DNA from: Mariniblastus sp964414815
GTDB lineage: Bacteria > Planctomycetota > Planctomycetia > Pirellulales > Pirellulaceae
Length of the DNA: 64,000 nt
Direction: 5' to 3'
Assembly: GCA_964414815.1 (NCBI GenBank)
Contig: CAYPXY010000018.1
Location: 1-64,000 of the forward strand
This document shows positions 33,942-42,459 of this stretch, one piece after another. Both the position numbers and the translations under genes were made by a program. The notes under the pieces are model-generated. The model ran no database searches and was not told the origin of the DNA. It saw only the letters and a list, made by a program, of their open reading frames with translations. Positions within the stretch are counted from its first letter, which is position 1; the number at the start of each line of letters is the position of its first letter.

Positions 33942-35354
33942 CTACGGAAAAATTCCCATCTCGCCGTAACACAGGACGATTTTGTTGATGGCACTCACAA
34001 ACGCCGCCGTCCGCAAATCGGCCTTGCCGTCGAGCCGAAGTTTGACGTCGCGAATTTCCTGATAAGCAGTTGCCATGGTTTCCTCCAGACCGGAACGCAC
34101 CAGATCGTGCTCGTCCGCACCGTGGGACAACAAATTGAACTGTTCTTCACCGAACTGCTTTCCTGTGGCGCTTTCGACCGCATTCAACAACTGCCGGAAC
34201 GAAATTTCCTGAAATCGCTTTTCCATTCGTCCAAACCGGACGTGGGACAGGTTCTTGAGCCACTCGAAATACGAAACCGTCACGCCTCCCGCGTTGAGAA
34301 ACGCATCCGGCAGAACCAGCACATTGCGTGCATTGAGTATCTGGTTGGCTTCTGCCGTGGTGGGGCCGTTAGCCGCCTCGCCGACGATTTTGGCCTTGAT
34401 TCGGCGTGCGTTTTCGGGAGTAATGACATTCTCGAGTGCGGCGGGAATCAGAATGTCGCATTCGATCTCAAGCACCGATTGATCGGCCTTGAGTGTTTGC
34501 GATCCCGGGCTGCCGAGAATCGAGTTGGCTTGTTTGCGATGTTCGTCGACTTCAAAGATATTCAAACCCTTGGGATCGTAAATCACTCCATCCCACTCGC
34601 CGATCGCAATCACCTTGGCACCCTGTTCGTAAAAGAACTTAGCCGTGTGGTAGCCGACGTTTCCAAACCCCTGAATCACAACCGTTTTGCCTTCAATGCC
34701 TGTCGAAAGGCCAATCGCCTCCATGTCTTTCTTGATGGAGCAGGCTTCCCGCACACCATAGAAAACACCCAGCCCTGTCGCCTCGGTTCGGCCGCGAATG
34801 CCTCCCAACTCGACCGGTTTGCCCGTAACGCATGCGAGTGCATTGAGCTCCCCGTTGTTGAGCGACTGATATGTGTCTGCCATCCAGGACATTTCGATAG
34901 GACCGGTTCCAAAATCGGGTGCCGGAACATCAATGCCAGGCCCGATGAAGTTCTTGCGGTACATCTCGAATGTGAATCGCCGCGTGATTCGTTCCAGCTC
35001 CTTGGTCGAGTAATGTTTGCGATCAATTTTTACGCCGCCCTTTGCACCGCCAAAGGGAACATTGACAATGGCACACTTGTAGGTCATCAAACCAGCCAGT
35101 GCAATGACTTCGTCTTCGTTCACGTCCATGCTGAACCGAATTCCCCCCTTGGTGGGAAGCTTGTGATTGCTGTGCTCGGCACGCCAGGCGTGAATCACCT
35201 CGATCGAGCCGTCATCGCGCTCGATCGGAAACGAAAACCGGCAGACGAAATTACATTCCTTGATCTGGTTGAGCAGATGAGGATCATGGCTCGTCAAAGC
35301 GGCTGCGGCGTCGAAGTAGAGATTGACTTGCTCGGAAAAACTGATTCGCGACAT
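33942..35354 (-). CDS. gdhA: Glutamate dehydrogenase (Glu/Leu/Phe/Val family)
   Basis: 470 residues. It interconverts glutamate and 2-oxoglutarate plus ammonia. The substrate site includes PTKGGIRF (K69), TYKCAIVNVPFGG (K93), and the catalytic lysine in GGAKGG (K105). The dinucleotide fold has VVIQGFGNVG. A further signature, PAPDFGTGP, follows the catalytic region. The cofactor (NAD or NADP) cannot be decided by eye. The gene stands alone. The opposite strand is open for more than 500 codons, an effect of GC-skewed codon use, not a second gene. Confidence 0.94.
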   Translation of the reverse strand: MSRISFSEQVNLYFDAAAALTSHDPHLLNQIKECNFVCRFSFPIERDDGSIEVIHAWRAEHSNHKLPTKGGIRFSMDVNEDEVIALAGLMTYKCAIVNVPFGGAKGGVKIDRKHYSTKELERITRRFTFEMYRKNFIGPGIDVPAPDFGTGPIEMSWMADTYQSLNNGELNALACVTGKPVELGGIRGRTEATGLGVFYGVREACSIKKDMEAIGLSTGIEGKTVVIQGFGNVGYHTAKFFYEQGAKVIAIGEWDGVIYDPKGLNIFEVDEHRKQANSILGSPGSQTLKADQSVLEIECDILIPAALENVITPENARRIKAKIVGEAANGPTTAEANQILNARNVLVLPDAFLNAGGVTVSYFEWLKNLSHVRFGRMEKRFQEISFRQLLNAVESATGKQFGEEQFNLLSHGADEHDLVRSGLEETMATAYQEIRDVKLRLDGKADLRTAAFVSAINKIVLCYGEMGIFP

Positions 35355-35490
35355 GAAAACACCGATGGAAGTTGGTACCGTTATTCAGTTGGGGAAATTT
35401 ACGGAAGTTCGACTTGATTTATTCAGGCCCCATTATAGCTGAATGAATTCCTTTGAAACAGCTATTTTGAAGGGCTTGTTGCCATTAGAG

Positions 35491-35546
35491 AGGTCAGAGG
35501 TCAGAGGTCAGAGGTCAGAGGTCAGAGGTCAGAGGTCAGAGGTCAG
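35491..35546. repeat. AGGTCAG heptamer array, eight perfect units
   Basis: Eight exact copies of AGGTCAG in the 532-bp space between the divergent gdhA and dinG genes. Related degenerate units lie in the U32 gene at 46769-46822 and near 49090. No gene was found in 35355-35886. Confidence 0.92.
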
Positions 35547-35736
35547 AACGGAATGTAATAAAAATTACATTCATTGCCGTGCTCGTACTCGTACTCGCGG
35601 ACGAAGCGTGTTCGAAATAAATCCCCCAGTCAGTGGGCGTCGAGATTTCGAGATTTCCCTGCCAAGCGGCCAGGAAATCAGAGTCAATCAAATTTGATGT
35701 AACGAGCCGACAGGCCGGTATTCGATTAAGTTAAGA

Positions 35737-35814
35737 TACGAGCACGATTACGATTACAAGCACGAGCACGAGCACGAGTACGAGCACGAGTGCGAGAGCG
35801 AGTGCGGATACGAA
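35737..35814. repeat. Hexamer tract (TACGAG/CACGAG variants)
   Basis: Thirteen diverged hexamers of the type TACGAG, CACGAG or TGCGAG in a row. A short inverted relative (GCTCGTACTCGTACTCG) lies at about 35581-35597, so the two can pair into a hairpin with a loop of about 140 bp. Confidence 0.8.
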
Positions 35815-35827
35815 CAGAGCCTTTTTT

Positions 35828-35883
35828 CATCCCTCATCCCTCATCCCTCATCCCTCATCCCTCATCCCTCATCCCTCATCCCT
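35828..35883. repeat. CATCCCT heptamer array, eight perfect units
   Basis: Eight exact copies end three bases (CCC) before the dinG start codon at 35887, so the leader is pyrimidine-rich and lacks a Shine-Dalgarno sequence. It is the longest array of this heptamer in the window. Confidence 0.93.
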
Positions 35884-35886
35884 CCC

Positions 35887-37878
35887 ATGAACCCTATCGA
35901 CATTCTTGGTCAAAACGGCTCGATTGCTCGTCGGTTGGAGCGGTATGAAGAGCGGGCCGAGCAACTAAAAATGGCGGATGCGGTTGCCCAAGCAATCGCC
36001 TCCAAACAACACTTGATGGTGGAGGCGGGCACCGGAGTGGGCAAAAGTTTTGGCTATCTTGTACCCGCCATTCTTTCGCTCGCCGCCCATCAGGAATCGA
36101 AAGAGGAGACCAAGCGACGGATCGTTGTTTCTACGCACACGATCAGTCTGCAGGAGCAACTAATCACCAAGGATCTGCCGCTGCTCAATGCCGTGATCCC
36201 GTTGGAGTTTTCTGCCATTCTTGCCAAAGGACGATCCAACTACTTGAGCTTGCGACGGCTTGGCTCGGCGATCGATAAACAGGACAGTCTGTTTTCGACG
36301 GCCGAAGAAGTGGGCGCCTTGCGAAATCTCAATCAGTGGGCCAAGAAAACACACGATGGCTCGAAAGCCGACTTGCAACGAGTGCCGCTGGAGTCCGTAT
36401 GGAGTGAAATTCAAAGCGAAAGTGGTAATTGTCTGGGACGTAAATGTCCCTCCTTCACGAACTGTTTCTACTTCAAAGCCAGACAGCGATTGCAGAACGC
36501 CGATATCATCGTGGTCAATCACTCGCTGTTTTTCAGCGACCTATCGCTTCGCCGGAAGGGAATCAGTCTCCTGCCCGACTACGATACCGTCATCCTCGAT
36601 GAGGCTCATACAGTTCCGGATGTGGCCAGCGCTCATTTCGGAATCGAGGTTACGGCCAGTCAGATCGAATACAATCTGAACAAGCTGTACAACGAGCGAC
36701 AAAACAAGGGCTTGCTGGTTCATCATCACCATCCCGAGGGCCAGCGACGGGTGATCCGATGTCGCAACATGGCGGAAGATTTCTGGGAAGAGATTCTGGG
36801 ATGGGTTGCCCTGAACAATCACTCCACGGCGGTTAGTCTGACCACGCGAGTCAAGAAGAAGCTGGAAATTACCAATGCACTTTCTGCGGAGCTTTCGGCT
36901 CTGGCCAGGCTGGTGAGTACGCTGGCGGAAGGTACCGACGATGCCGGCGAGCGTATGAATTTGACGTCCGCTTCCGACCGGATCACCGCGATTGCCTCGG
37001 AGATTGAAAGCTGGCGGTTGCAGCAAATGGAAGACTCCGTCTACTGGATCGAGTCGTCCATCAATCGTTACCAGAAACAGATGGTGGGGCTTTGCGCAGT
37101 GCCGCTTGATACCGGACCGATTTTGCGGGCGGCGCTGTTCAACAAAACGCCATGCTGTATTTTGGCCAGTGCAACATTGACAACAGGGCAGGGGGCGTTT
37201 GATTTCTTCCAGAAACGATTGGGGCTTTTGAAAACGAACAAGCTGTCCGTTGGCAGCCCTTTCGATTATAAAAATCAGGCCCAACTGATCATGGTTTCCA
37301 ATATCGCGTCGCCAGTGGAGCAGCGTGACTTACACGAGCGACAATGCATCGAAGCGATCAAGAAATATACCACCCGCACCCGAGGGCGAGCATTCGTTTT
37401 GTTCACCAGCTACGACTTTCTCAACCGAGCCTCGCGAGAGTTGTCACCTTGGCTTAAGGAAAACGGGTTTCAGGAATTCGTGCAAGGCAAGGGGCTGTCG
37501 CGGAATACGATGCTCGAGCAGTTCAAACAGTCTTCCAACGGCGTGCTCTTTGGAACCGACAGCTTCTGGCAAGGCGTGGACGTTCAGGGTGATGCGCTGC
37601 AGAACGTAATGATTACCAAGCTACCCTTCAGTGTTCCCGATCAACCCGTGTTGCAGGCTCGGCTCGAAGCCATCAAAGCAGCTGGTGGTTCGCCCTTCAA
37701 CGATTACCAGCTTCCCGAAGCGATCATCAAGTTCAAGCAAGGTTTCGGGCGCCTGATTCGCAGCAAAACAGACACCGGCATTGTCGTCGTCCTCGATCCT
37801 CGTATCAAAACGAAAATGTATGGCAGGATGTTTTTGGGTTCGCTGCCGGATGTGAAGGTCGTGGAAGAAAGGCTATAG
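35887..37878 (+). CDS. dinG: DinG/XPD-like superfamily 2 helicase
   Basis: 663 residues. Walker A is VEAGTGVGKS (K53), the DEAH box is in VILDEAHTVPDV, ATLTTG lies near 435, and the late helicase motifs are FGTDSFWQGVDVQGD and QGFGRLIRS. Three cysteines of the iron-sulfur domain are present (C182, C187, C193 in GNCLGRKCPSFTNCF). The first, normally Cys in a GRSNYLC-type segment, is Ser121 here (KGRSNYLSLRR). DinG helicases unwind damaged or R-loop DNA from 5' to 3'. The start directly follows a CATCCCT array; copy C of the 300-bp element begins on the base after the stop. Confidence 0.9.
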   Translation: MNPIDILGQNGSIARRLERYEERAEQLKMADAVAQAIASKQHLMVEAGTGVGKSFGYLVPAILSLAAHQESKEETKRRIVVSTHTISLQEQLITKDLPLLNAVIPLEFSAILAKGRSNYLSLRRLGSAIDKQDSLFSTAEEVGALRNLNQWAKKTHDGSKADLQRVPLESVWSEIQSESGNCLGRKCPSFTNCFYFKARQRLQNADIIVVNHSLFFSDLSLRRKGISLLPDYDTVILDEAHTVPDVASAHFGIEVTASQIEYNLNKLYNERQNKGLLVHHHHPEGQRRVIRCRNMAEDFWEEILGWVALNNHSTAVSLTTRVKKKLEITNALSAELSALARLVSTLAEGTDDAGERMNLTSASDRITAIASEIESWRLQQMEDSVYWIESSINRYQKQMVGLCAVPLDTGPILRAALFNKTPCCILASATLTTGQGAFDFFQKRLGLLKTNKLSVGSPFDYKNQAQLIMVSNIASPVEQRDLHERQCIEAIKKYTTRTRGRAFVLFTSYDFLNRASRELSPWLKENGFQEFVQGKGLSRNTMLEQFKQSSNGVLFGTDSFWQGVDVQGDALQNVMITKLPFSVPDQPVLQARLEAIKAAGGSPFNDYQLPEAIIKFKQGFGRLIRSKTDTGIVVVLDPRIKTKMYGRMFLGSLPDVKVVEERL

Positions 37879-38183
37879 GTAACCGTTCAGGGAGCGATAG
37901 AATGTTTAGCCGCAAGCCGAAGCCGACTGCCATTCTCTTGCAACGATCATAGAAAGCCGATCGACTCACGGTTGAAGCTGAAAGATCGAGAAATGGTCGG
38001 CGCAGGCGCGACGGCAGGGTGCAGTCTCCGTATTCAAACTGCCTGCCAATAAAATGCATGCCACCCGATGCACCGCGCGCCTTTGGGGGTTGCCGATAAA
38101 GCGATTTCGGTATGGCAGTATTTTTTTGCGGCAACCCCCGACGGCTTGCGGCTAAACGTTTTTGGCTTGTCTTGAACGGTTAT
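37879..38183. repeat. 300-bp interspersed element, copy C
   Basis: Same orientation as copy A: GTAACCGTTCA at the left end directly after the dinG stop, TGAACGGTTAT at the right end. The inner part shares GGTCGGCGCAGGCGCGACGG and the hairpin GGGGGTTGCCG/CGGCAACCCCC with copy A. It fills the gap up to the cytochrome gene, whose end is 17 bp away. Confidence 0.88.
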
Positions 38184-38200
38184 CGTGTAGATTCGGTTTG

Positions 38201-39337
38201 CTACGTCTCTACATCGTTGTCACTCGCATCGGCCTCTGGCGCCACAGCCCCGCTATTTTCTTCTTCAGCGGCAGGCTTATTATCCGCAGGCGGCTGTACC
38301 GCTTCGTTTTGCGGCGGATTGCCAAAAAGGGTGGGGAACCATTCCGCGCCCAGCTCTTTCAGGTCTTTATAGTGATAATTTCCGTGAGTCAGCTTTCCTC
38401 CCTCATGGCCCACCCAACCCACACCGAGGGCCAGCAACATCACGGACAACTTCCACAGCAGGCCATCATCGGGGTCACGGTTGCGCGCGCTTTTGGCAAA
38501 CATGGCAATCACCACCGAGACGACCGTCAAGATCAGACCGCCCGTACGATGCCAGAATACACTGTGGTTTTGATTCGCCAGAGCGCTCAGCTCTGTGACG
38601 AATTGGCTCTTGAGCCGGGTGTCGTTGAGCGGAGAAAACCATCCGGTCACCGAAGCCAGAATGGCTCCCAGTGCCCCCAGCCATAAACAGTAATAAGCGC
38701 AATCGCTCATCACAAAATTTCCACGAAATGAAAACAGTGCAAACAATCCGGCCGCCAGCAACAATCCAACCGGCAGATGGAGGACCGCCGTGTGCAGCGA
38801 CCCAATCGCTCGGAAGATTCTGGGATCGGTACCGTTGGCCAATGCGGGATCCGCTTCTTCAGGTTTGTCCTGGGCCTGGTCGACGGGCGTTTCAGGCGAT
38901 GCATCCACGGCCCCCTCTTCAGTGGATTTTGGGGCGTCCGTTTCGGCAGGAGGCAGATCCTGATCATTGGCTTCGGCACTGGCGGGCCAGTGGGCTCCCA
39001 TATCGATCCATTTCTTGACTAACTCGATCTCTTCGGCGGCCATCGGGTTGTTTTCATCCGGCGGAGGCATTAATTCGTTTTCGTCGTCGGTGACGAGTAC
39101 CAGATACATCGAGCTTTCTTCCGCATTGCCTTTTTCGATATAGTCCATCGCATCGTCCTTGATATCGATCCGGAACAACTGAACATCGTCAGGCCCATGA
39201 CAGCTCAAGCAGTACTTGTCGAACAGCGGCTTGATCGTCTTATGAAAATCGACGGGAGCTTCCTGCGCAATCGCATGCGAAACGAAGCCGGAAAATGCGA
39301 CAAACAAAAGGGCAAAAAAGGAGAGATGTCGGAACAT
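38201..39337 (-). CDS. Secreted planctomycete c-type cytochrome fused to a membrane domain
   Basis: 378 residues from the ATG at 39337, which opens a signal peptide (FRHLSFFALLFVAFSGFVSHAIAQ). A haem-c site, CLSCHG (C43, C46, H47), sits in the planctomycete cytochrome pattern (FHKTIKPLFDKYCLSCHG and ENELMPPPDENNPM, whose Met is the likely sixth ligand). An acidic Pro-rich linker (about 128-180) leads to four membrane helices of DUF2231 type (LHTAVLHLPVGLLLAAGLFA, with HLP). The tail is again acidic. The fusion suggests an electron-transfer protein anchored in the inner membrane with its haem outside. Confidence 0.88.
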   Translation of the reverse strand: MFRHLSFFALLFVAFSGFVSHAIAQEAPVDFHKTIKPLFDKYCLSCHGPDDVQLFRIDIKDDAMDYIEKGNAEESSMYLVLVTDDENELMPPPDENNPMAAEEIELVKKWIDMGAHWPASAEANDQDLPPAETDAPKSTEEGAVDASPETPVDQAQDKPEEADPALANGTDPRIFRAIGSLHTAVLHLPVGLLLAAGLFALFSFRGNFVMSDCAYYCLWLGALGAILASVTGWFSPLNDTRLKSQFVTELSALANQNHSVFWHRTGGLILTVVSVVIAMFAKSARNRDPDDGLLWKLSVMLLALGVGWVGHEGGKLTHGNYHYKDLKELGAEWFPTLFGNPPQNEAVQPPADNKPAAEEENSGAVAPEADASDNDVET

Positions 39338-39489
39338 TTTAATTTCGGGATTCAGGTCATGTGAGCGGGATGAAACAGGGAAAACGGATTTATTGTAAGC
39401 GATTTCGTCGAGATGGATACGGGTTTTTCGGCGGAAGGAAGTCAAAAGTCCAAGGTTTGAAGTTCAAGTTTAACGTTTGAAGTGATCGG

Positions 39490-40236
39490 TTAGCTCACCG
39501 CGGAGAGCGTCCAGTGACGATCCGACGTAGCCTGAACGGTTTCCGCCGCCAATCCGACTTGCTGAGCTAGTTCCCCGATTTCGTCCAGCGACAGGGCCGC
39601 GTGCAATGAATCGGAAAACAGCTTCTGCGACAGCTCCGATTCGTTCCCCGTGTAAGTTTCAACAAGCTGTTCGAGCGTTGCCAAATCGTGCGGCCGCATC
39701 AGGTCCCGGACAAATAAAATCCCCCCCGGACGCAGGACGCGAACCATCTCGCGCAGTGCTTCGATCGGTTCAGGCAAATGGTGAATGATACTGTTGGACA
39801 TCACGACGTCGAACATTCCGTCACGGAAGATCATTTCCTTGGCATCGGACTGAGTTAACGTCACACGATGGCGTATTCCCGCCAGCTCAATGTTGTAGAC
39901 CGCCAGATTCAGCATGTTGACGGCCATATCGGTGGCCATCACCCGGCAGAACGGATGGCGTTTACAAAGCTCGACGGGAATCAACGCCGTCCCCGTTCCC
40001 ACATCCAGTACATCACCCAAGGCATACGAGATGGGTTCCTGTTCAATCTCATCGTCGATCTCATCGTCAGGCACTTCGGCGTTTCCGATATGGCCGCGTT
40101 CGTTCCAGACTTGTTCCGCGAACGACAGCAGGTCGGTCACAAATAACTGGTTGACTTGCGAATGATCCATTCGGTTGTATTCGCGCGCCTCATCGGCGGT
40201 GTCCATGACTTCAGGTTCAAGGGTTCGGGATAGCAT
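39490..40236 (-). CDS. Class I SAM-dependent methyltransferase
   Basis: 248 residues from the ATG at 40236, which has GGAG six bases upstream; the TTG two codons earlier is less likely. Motif I is VLDVGTGTALIPVEL, the ribose-binding acid lies in VMATDMAVNML, and motif IV is VVMSNSIIHHLPEP, followed by VLRPGGILFVRDLMRP, as in UbiE/Methyltransf_11-type enzymes. A 60-residue acidic N-terminal extension comes before the fold. The substrate is unknown. REP hairpins begin 21 bp upstream of the start. Confidence 0.85.
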   Translation of the reverse strand: MLSRTLEPEVMDTADEAREYNRMDHSQVNQLFVTDLLSFAEQVWNERGHIGNAEVPDDEIDDEIEQEPISYALGDVLDVGTGTALIPVELCKRHPFCRVMATDMAVNMLNLAVYNIELAGIRHRVTLTQSDAKEMIFRDGMFDVVMSNSIIHHLPEPIEALREMVRVLRPGGILFVRDLMRPHDLATLEQLVETYTGNESELSQKLFSDSLHAALSLDEIGELAQQVGLAAETVQATSDRHWTLSAVS

Positions 40237-40256
40237 GGTCAACTCCAGGTTAAGTG

Positions 40257-40279
40257 TAGGCGAGTCTCTCCGAGACTCG
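40257..40279. repeat. GTAG-type REP hairpin, upstream unit 1 of the RAYT locus
   Basis: GTAG is followed by GCGAGTCTC-TCC-GAGACTCG: an 8-bp stem (40261-40268 with 40272-40279) and a three-base loop. It shares the core TCTCTCCGAGA with the unit at 41176. Confidence 0.85.
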
Positions 40280-40452
40280 CACCGAAATACAGAGACTCGG
40301 ATCCATCGAAACTACTTCGGGGTAGCGTGACCGAGAAGTAGATTTAGTGGGTGTGATGAAGTGCAGGATTTACTATAATTGACGGCGGTTTGGTAATTGA
40401 TGTTTTGGCTTTTCGTGCAGCGGGCTTCGGAAAGGTGCCGTTTCGGATTGCT

Positions 40453-40477
40453 GGTGTCTCGGAGAGACACCGCTACA
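40453..40477. repeat. GTAG-type REP hairpin, upstream unit 2, inverted
   Basis: GGTGTCTC-GGA-GAGACACC followed by GCTAC: the stem 40453-40460 with 40464-40471, and the GTAG foot on the complementary strand. It is the inverse partner of the unit at 40257. Confidence 0.85.
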
Positions 40478-40519
40478 AGCCATTACAGGATACCATTTTT
40501 GATTGGGGCTTTGCCAGCC

Positions 40520-41179
40520 ATGAAGAAAAATGAGATTACGTTCTTTGATCGAAAGACGGATTATTCGGTAGTTGAACGCCGTCTGCCGCACTGGTGTCAG
40601 GCGGGCACACTTTGTTTCGTGACGTGGCGACTGGCCGATTCACTCCCCTCAGCGATAATCCAGCAACTTGAACAAGACATCGAAGGAGTCCTGGCGGAGT
40701 CAAACCTTTCCATACACGACGATTGGAAGTCGGAACTGAAGCGACAAAGTGAATCGGCCAGAGAAGCCGTTCACTGGAAGCTCTTTGCCATTCGAGACAA
40801 ATATCTCGATGCCGGACATGGGTGCTGTTTGCTTCGAAAACCTCAATATGCTGAGGAAGTGATCAAGAGCCTAAGGCACTTTGACGAAGAGCGATACTTC
40901 CTGACCGATGCCGTTGTGATGCCGAATCATTGCCACTTCATCTGCGCATTTCGCAGCGAAGAGACGATGTTGAAGCAATGTGTGGAATGGAAACGTTTTA
41001 CTGCCAGAAGGATCAATTCCATGGAAGGGATTAAAGGGGAATTCTGGCAGTTCGATCAGTTCGATCATCTGATCCGCAACGAGGATCAGTTCGAACGATT
41101 CCGCCGTTACATCCAGGAAAATCCACTTACCGCCGGGCTAGTGCGGGGTGAGTATGCGTATTATCAGAAAGATATGTAG
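40520..41179 (+). CDS. REP-associated tyrosine transposase (RAYT, Y1/IS200-like)
   Basis: 219 residues from the ATG at 40520; an earlier in-frame ATG would read through a REP unit. The HUH motif is H137 and H139 in VMPNHCHF. The catalytic Tyr197 sits in FERFRRYIQENPLTAGLV, the typical RAYT end. Before it lies CFVTWRLADSLP, the other common RAYT signature. Such enzymes cut single-stranded DNA next to GTAG-footed hairpins and are thought to spread REP sequences. Two REP units precede the gene and two follow it; the stop codon itself is part of the third GTAG. Confidence 0.9.
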   Translation: MKKNEITFFDRKTDYSVVERRLPHWCQAGTLCFVTWRLADSLPSAIIQQLEQDIEGVLAESNLSIHDDWKSELKRQSESAREAVHWKLFAIRDKYLDAGHGCCLLRKPQYAEEVIKSLRHFDEERYFLTDAVVMPNHCHFICAFRSEETMLKQCVEWKRFTARRINSMEGIKGEFWQFDQFDHLIRNEDQFERFRRYIQENPLTAGLVRGEYAYYQKDM

Positions 41180-41199
41180 GCGGGTCTCTCCGAGACTCG
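41176..41199. repeat. GTAG-type REP hairpin, downstream unit 1
   Basis: GTAGGCGGGTCTC-TCC-GAGACTCG. It starts inside the RAYT stop codon. It has the same core and orientation as the unit at 40257. Confidence 0.85.
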
Positions 41200-41271
41200 T
41201 AACTCAGCATCGTAACTCAGCACTTCTCAGTATCTCGAAGAGATTCACACTTTCAAACATCCTGCACTTTC

Positions 41272-41296
41272 AGCGTCTCGGAGAGACGCTGCTACA
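41272..41296. repeat. GTAG-type REP hairpin, downstream unit 2, inverted
   Basis: AGCGTCTC-GGA-GAGACGCT followed by GCTACA: the stem 41272-41279 with 41283-41290. It has the same orientation as the unit at 40453, so the two pairs flank the RAYT gene in the same order. Confidence 0.85.
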
Positions 41297-41742
41297 CGAA
41301 GCGACCATGTAATAAAGTGCAAATTCTACAGGGAAGCAGCCTCCCCGAGCTAGCTGCGACACGGACATAAATCCGGGCCAGATCGTCAGACAGCGAACCA
41401 AACGGCACATTTCAGTTGTTTTTGCTATCGGTTCCACACCGGTTTTACGTCCCTGAGCACATTTCGGCACGGCAGTTGCCTAAAGAAGATTGCCTTAACC
41501 ACAAGTGACACGATGGTGGCAACCGAAGCTGCCCCCATGAATCCTGAAAATTTTTTACTCGAACCTTGCTAGCGTGACCTCATGTGACAACTCCCTCCCC
41601 GATGATTTAAGCGTCGGGGACAAGTGGTCCTGAAAACTCAAAATAACCCTCACATTATAAGGAGACGCATTCAAAAAGATCGGTGGTTCAAAGAAAAACA
41701 CTTTTCGGAGCGAACCGGTTTGAACTAAAATGCGTAAGTAAC
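41297..41742. other. Leader region of the ECF sigma gene
   Basis: About 445 bp with no recognised gene. A hairpin at 41597-41619 (CCCCGATG with CGTCGGGG, seven-base loop) lies in the leader, and AAGGAGA is at about 41660, too far from the start codon at 41743 to be its ribosome-binding site. A tiny frame, ATG-CGT-AAG-TAA (41730-41741), ends just before that ATG. I could not identify the promoter. Confidence 0.45.
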
Positions 41743-42393
41743 ATGGAAGCTACAATTAACAACCTGTACTTCAACAATCTTCAAAGCCAAATCACTGCAA
41801 AGTCCGATCCTGTGACTGACGAGCAACTCATTCTCGAATACCGGCAAACCGGAAACCGCGAATTGTACGCGCAATTGGTCTATCGGTACGAGCGTGAATT
41901 GTTTGCCTACCTCCGTCGTTATCTGGGGAGTGCCGAACTGGCGGAAGATGTGTTTCAAGCGACCTTTTTGTCGGTTCACCTGAAATGCCAATTGTTTGAA
42001 GAGAGTCGTAGCTTCCGCCCCTGGTTATACGCCATCGCGACCAACGCCGCCATCGATGCGACCCGCCGAGCCAAGCGAACCAAGATGGTCAGTCTGGATG
42101 CGACGCACGAAAAAGATGACTCGGACGTCGGTCAGTTGACGGACTTGCTGGAAAGCAGCGAACTGGATCCGGCCGACAGCCTTTCACAGGCGGAACGAAG
42201 CCAGCTTGTTCGAAGCGCGCTCGAGCAGTTGCCTGAATCGATGATGTCGGTGATTCATTTGGTGTACTACCAAGGGATGAAGTATCGCGAAGCGGCAGAG
42301 GTGCTGAACGTTCCGGTTGGAACAGTCAAAAGCCGCTTGCATGCTGCGATCGCGAAACTGACTGATGTTTGGAACGCGACTCAAGTCGAGTAA
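41743..42393 (+). CDS. ECF-family RNA polymerase sigma factor
   Basis: 216 residues from the ATG at 41743 (a GTG at 41683 is possible). Region 2 includes RRYLGSAELAEDVFQATFLS and FRPWLYAIATNAAIDATRR. Region 4 is EQLPESMMSVIHLVYYQGMK followed by YREAAEVLNVPVGTVKSRLH, the helix-turn-helix that reads the -35 element. Sigma-70 regions 1 and 3 are missing, as in the ECF group. It is followed after 66 bp by a membrane protein whose N-terminus looks like an anti-sigma factor, a normal gene pairing. Confidence 0.93.
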   Translation: MEATINNLYFNNLQSQITAKSDPVTDEQLILEYRQTGNRELYAQLVYRYERELFAYLRRYLGSAELAEDVFQATFLSVHLKCQLFEESRSFRPWLYAIATNAAIDATRRAKRTKMVSLDATHEKDDSDVGQLTDLLESSELDPADSLSQAERSQLVRSALEQLPESMMSVIHLVYYQGMKYREAAEVLNVPVGTVKSRLHAAIAKLTDVWNATQVE

Positions 42394-42459
42394 TCATTAC
42401 AGTGGAGATCGACCCACGGATGGGGCCAATCGAACCATTGTTAACCAGAGAACCATACC

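Noticed and set aside
33846..35417. A 523-codon open frame on the plus strand opposite gdhA
   Set aside because: It lies fully antisense to a clear glutamate dehydrogenase, has a composition rich in His/Arg/Cys typical of antisense frames, and matches no family.
35828..35883. Heptamer arrays as a CRISPR-like array
   Set aside because: Units are 7 bp with no spacers, and no cas genes are present.
41560..41595. GAACCT followed by GTGACA as an autoregulated ECF promoter
   Set aside because: Spacing and -10 match are poor, and the ECF group of this sigma factor was not determined, so it cannot be supported.
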